From assembly GCF_023631325.1 (NCBI RefSeq), contig NZ_JALQDG010000027.1, forward strand, positions 186,001 to 250,000: DNA of 64,000 nt, read 5' to 3'. Position numbers and translations under genes: made by a program. Positions 61,860 through 64,000 of this stretch are shown here, in pieces. Numbering within the stretch: position 1 is the stretch's first letter; each line of letters begins with the position of its first letter. The notes under the pieces were generated by a model. It saw only the letters and a list, made by a program, of their open reading frames with translations, was not told the DNA's origin and made no database searches. The stretch is from Caballeronia sp. INDeC2. Lineage in GTDB: Bacteria > Pseudomonadota > Gammaproteobacteria > Burkholderiales > Burkholderiaceae.

Positions 61860-62557
61860 CCGAAACGGCGCTTCCCTTCGACATCCAGCCGATGCCGCTT
61901 CCCGCCGCTGCGCCTGCGGACGTTCGCGTATGGCGGGTCGATATCGATTTCTCAGCGCCGCTCGACAGCGCGGCCTATGCGGTGATGAACGCGAGCGAGC
62001 GCGCTCGCGCCGCGCGCTTCATGCGTCATGCGGATGCCGCGCGTTTTAGCGCCGTGCGTTGCGCGTTGCGGCACGTGCTCGCCGCCGAGACGGGCCGCGA
62101 TGCCGCGACGCTCGCGCTCGACGCCGACGATCGCGGCAGGCCGTTCCTCGCGCATGCGGACGCGCCGGACTTCAATGTGTCGCATTCGGGCGCGTATGGC
62201 CTGATCGCGGTGTCGCGGGCAAGGCGTGTGGGCGTGGATATCGAAGAAGCCCAGGCGACGTTCAAGTGGCGCGAACTCGCGCCCGCAGTGCTCGCTGAGA
62301 TGGACCGCCGAGAAATCGAATCGATGGCCGAGGAGCCCGCCCGGAACGCGACGTTTTTCGACTGCTGGACGGCCAAGGAGGCAGTGCTGAAGGCCCACGG
62401 CGACGGCATCGGCGGCGCGACGATCGCAATGGACCGCTTTTCGGTGCTGCCGCGCGATGGCGTTCGATACGCACTCACGCGCGATGCAGGCGCGTTCGAT
62501 GCAGTTTCACTCACCGCGCCCGCCGGATACGCCGCCGCGCTTGCCTGGTCATACTGA
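61856..62557 (+). CDS. 4'-phosphopantetheinyl transferase (Sfp type)
   Basis: Transfers phosphopantetheine from coenzyme A to carrier proteins. The 233 residues show the Sfp motifs: GRPFLAHADAPDFNVSHSGAYGLIAVSR, then RRVGVDIEEAQATFKWRELAPAVLAEMDRREIE and FFDCWTAKEAVLKAHGDGIG, with GVDIE and WTAKEA as the magnesium and CoA-binding signatures. The ATG overlaps the tautomerase stop. No polyketide or peptide synthetase gene is nearby; it may serve such systems elsewhere in the genome. Confidence 0.92.
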   Translation: MTETALPFDIQPMPLPAAAPADVRVWRVDIDFSAPLDSAAYAVMNASERARAARFMRHADAARFSAVRCALRHVLAAETGRDAATLALDADDRGRPFLAHADAPDFNVSHSGAYGLIAVSRARRVGVDIEEAQATFKWRELAPAVLAEMDRREIESMAEEPARNATFFDCWTAKEAVLKAHGDGIGGATIAMDRFSVLPRDGVRYALTRDAGAFDAVSLTAPAGYAAALAWSY

Positions 62558-62573
62558 TGCACCGCAGCGACCC

Positions 62574-63080
62574 TCACGCCACCTTGGTACGCGCAAGATC
62601 GCGATGCGTCAGATAAAGCCGCAAGTCGAATTCGATCTGATGGTAGCCCGGCTGCATCAACTCGCACAGCCGATAGAACGCCTTGTTGTGATCGCTTTCC
62701 TTCAGATGCGCAAGTTCATGCACGACGATCATCCGAAGAAATTCGGGCGCGGTGTCCCTGAAGAGCGAGGCGATGCGAATTTCCTTCTTCGCCTTGAGCT
62801 TCGCGCCCTGCACGCGCGAAATCGCGGTGTGCAGGCCGAGCGCGTGTCGGAGCACATCGAGCTTGCTGTCGTAGAAGACCTTGTCGATGGCGGGCGCGAC
62901 GCGCAGGAATTCCTGCTTCAGGTCCGAGCAATACGCATAAAGCGCGCGATCGGACTGCACCGCGTGCTTGTTCGGATAGCGCGCATCGAGATAAGCGCCC
63001 AGTTGTTGCTGGGCGATCAATCGGCGCACCTTGTCCTGTAGCGTGTTCGGGTAGGCGCTCAGGTATTTCAGGTGTTGCAT
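62574..63080 (-). CDS. YgjP/DUF45-type M48-like metalloprotein
   Basis: Putative zinc protease-like protein of 168 residues. The signature is IVVHELAHLKESDHNKAFYRLCELMQPGYHQIEFDLRLYL: HExxH at His121-Glu122-His125 and a later His131. These are features of the YgjP-like/WLM families. The N-terminal half is helical (MQHLKYLSAYPNTLQDKVRRLIAQQQLGAYLDARYPNKHAVQSDRALYAYCSDL). No signal peptide or membrane helix. It converges on the phosphopantetheinyl transferase gene. Substrate unknown. Confidence 0.87.
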   Translation of the reverse strand: MQHLKYLSAYPNTLQDKVRRLIAQQQLGAYLDARYPNKHAVQSDRALYAYCSDLKQEFLRVAPAIDKVFYDSKLDVLRHALGLHTAISRVQGAKLKAKKEIRIASLFRDTAPEFLRMIVVHELAHLKESDHNKAFYRLCELMQPGYHQIEFDLRLYLTHRDLARTKVA

Positions 63081-63338
63081 GACGGCCGGATGGGTATGGA
63101 TACGTTCAATGCCTGATGCGCAGGCGGGCGTGGGACGCTTCGAGAGCGTCCGCAGCGTGAATTGCGCAGCAATCTAGCAATCATTTTAGTCAACGCCGCG
63201 CCGCGTCGCCGCCGATGTGATCACAAGCGTGTTTCGACGCGCGCAATTGCGTAAGTTTATGTTTCAGCCCGGCTTCGGATGTGTCCGCCGTGCGAACATG
63301 CGCGCTCTTCGGCATGGGCTACAAAGGCAGGTTTTTCG

Positions 63339-63854
63339 ATGGCATCGAGCAAGGCGCATCACGCGACCGGATGGGCGGCGGGCATCATCGCGGCGGCGGT
63401 CGTGATGCATCCGGTCAGGGACGCGGGCGCGGACATGGTGGCGGGCGTGCTTGCGCTGCTCGCGGGCGTCGTCGGCGCCACCGCGCCCGACTGGCTCGAA
63501 GTCGCATGGTGGACGCGCGCGCGCCGGCTCTGGATCACGCATCGCACCCTCACGCACTGGGGCATCGGCTGGGCCGCGCTGCTCGCGCTGTCCTATCACT
63601 TTCTCGGGCAGCATCCGGCGGCGCCGCTCGCGTTCGGCTTCGCGTGCGGCGGCCTCATGCATCTGCTTGCGGACTGGCCCAATCCGCTCGGCGTGCCGTG
63701 GATCGTCGGGCGGCATTCGCTCAGACTGTGGACGAGCGGGCATTGCGATCTGATCATCGTGGCGGCTTCGTGGGCTGCGGCGCTTTTCGTCGTCGACGAT
63801 GTCTGGTTTCATCACGTCTATGGCCGCATGCTGCTGAATGCGCTGCACATCTAG
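63339..63854 (+). CDS. YdjM-like membrane-bound metal-dependent hydrolase
   Basis: Integral membrane protein of 171 residues of the DUF457/YdjM family. It begins MASSKAHHATGWAAGIIAAAVVMHP, with paired histidines early. ATAPDWLEVAWWTRARRLWITHRTLTHWGIGWAALLALSYHFLG contains the HRxxTH motif typical of the family. FACGGLMHLLADWPNPLGVPWI follows with another HxxxD motif. Three or four membrane helices are likely. I chose the ATG at 63339; the longer frame lacks family features. The activity of this family is largely untested. Confidence 0.88.
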   Translation: MASSKAHHATGWAAGIIAAAVVMHPVRDAGADMVAGVLALLAGVVGATAPDWLEVAWWTRARRLWITHRTLTHWGIGWAALLALSYHFLGQHPAAPLAFGFACGGLMHLLADWPNPLGVPWIVGRHSLRLWTSGHCDLIIVAASWAAALFVVDDVWFHHVYGRMLLNALHI

Positions 63855-63881
63855 CACGACATCGCGAGGAGTCACGTTCTC

Positions 63882-64000
63882 ATGCAATCGAATCCCATGC
63901 GCAATCGCTTCCTGTTCTTCTTCCTCGCGTTGTTCGCGATGCTCGCGCTCGACGGCTGCGCGGGCTTCTTCAACCGCGACGCGATGCGCGTGACCGTCGC
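63882..64000 (+). CDS. Lipoprotein, probable LEA type 2 family (3' end cut by window)
   Basis: Only the first 39 residues are visible. They contain a lipoprotein signal with lipobox ALDGC and then AGFFNRDAMRVTVA. The end matches the start of LEA type 2 (water stress) domains of Burkholderia lipoproteins (RxxVTVAG), but too little is present for certainty. GCGAGGAG precedes the ATG. The gene follows the YdjM-like gene by 27 bases. Confidence 0.65.
   Translation, partial: MQSNPMRNRFLFFFLALFAMLALDGCAGFFNRDAMRVTV

Overview
The window is high-GC, gene-dense chromosomal DNA. It most resembles a beta-proteobacterium of the Burkholderia/Paraburkholderia/Caballeronia group. The basis is gene content recognised by eye: DUF4148 secreted proteins, an H-NS protein with the YRNPKTGETWSGWARPPAW motif, a CysI-DUF934 pair, DUF2970, an extended iaaA-gsi operon, and a hut operon with hutF and a deformylase-type hutG. 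I saw no rRNA, tRNA, insertion sequence, prophage or CRISPR array. About 70 genes are supported. Both edge genes are cut: a YbdG-like MscS channel at the left and a lipoprotein at the right.

Layout. 1-1.1 kb: MscS-type channel. 1.3-10.4 kb: one tightly overlapping operon with an RpiR-type regulator, isoaspartyl peptidase, a GsiABCD-like peptide/glutathione importer, a P1-family peptidase and a DppA-like D-aminopeptidase. It looks like an uptake-and-digest system for unusual peptides. 10.5-11.8 kb: CrcB fluoride exporter and small genes. 11.9-16.9 kb: histidine utilisation, hutH-C-D-F-G, with hutU and hutI absent. 17.2-26 kb: a DUF4148 protein, a RutR-like regulator and a reductive pyrimidine degradation operon (amidohydrolase, PreT, PreA, NCS1 permease, dihydropyrimidinase). 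26.1-30.3 kb: CDP-diacylglycerol diphosphatase, a BrnT/BrnA-like pair, an aspartate carbamoyltransferase with an N-terminal helix-turn-helix, and a YjbQ protein.

30.3-34.2 kb: NfeD protease plus slipin, an AhpD-like protein and a LysR regulator. 34.3-38.9 kb: EmrA-EmrB-NodT multidrug efflux with a thioesterase. 39-41.9 kb: an omega-amino acid:pyruvate transaminase divergent from a MocR regulator; if beta-alanine is its substrate it would finish uracil breakdown. 41.9-47.7 kb: H-NS with a histone-H1-like tail, a probable hopanoid C-3 methylase (HpnR), a methyltransferase, an amino-acid-binding protein and two small heat shock proteins. 47.9-52.7 kb: DUF934, CysI, DUF2970, a PanE-like reductase and an NDH-2-like flavoprotein. 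52.9-59 kb: MazG-like pyrophosphohydrolase, acyl-CoA dehydrogenase, DUF4148, a peptidase-hydrolase-cupin operon and a GNAT protein. 59-64 kb: DUF1059, a cobalt-type nitrile hydratase operon whose accessory protein is fused to DUF3293, a tautomerase, a phosphopantetheinyl transferase, a YgjP-like metalloprotein, a YdjM-like membrane protein and the cut lipoprotein.

The most notable non-routine signals are: the HTH-ATCase with a 21-bp palindrome just upstream of its start; a near-perfect 80-nt palindrome between cysI and DUF2970; a 12-bp-arm inverted repeat upstream of the flavoprotein gene; the nitrile hydratase accessory-DUF3293 fusion; the hut operon gap; and a CAG-rich 3' untranslated region with a 21-bp tandem duplication. 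All functional calls come from reading motifs. No database search was run.
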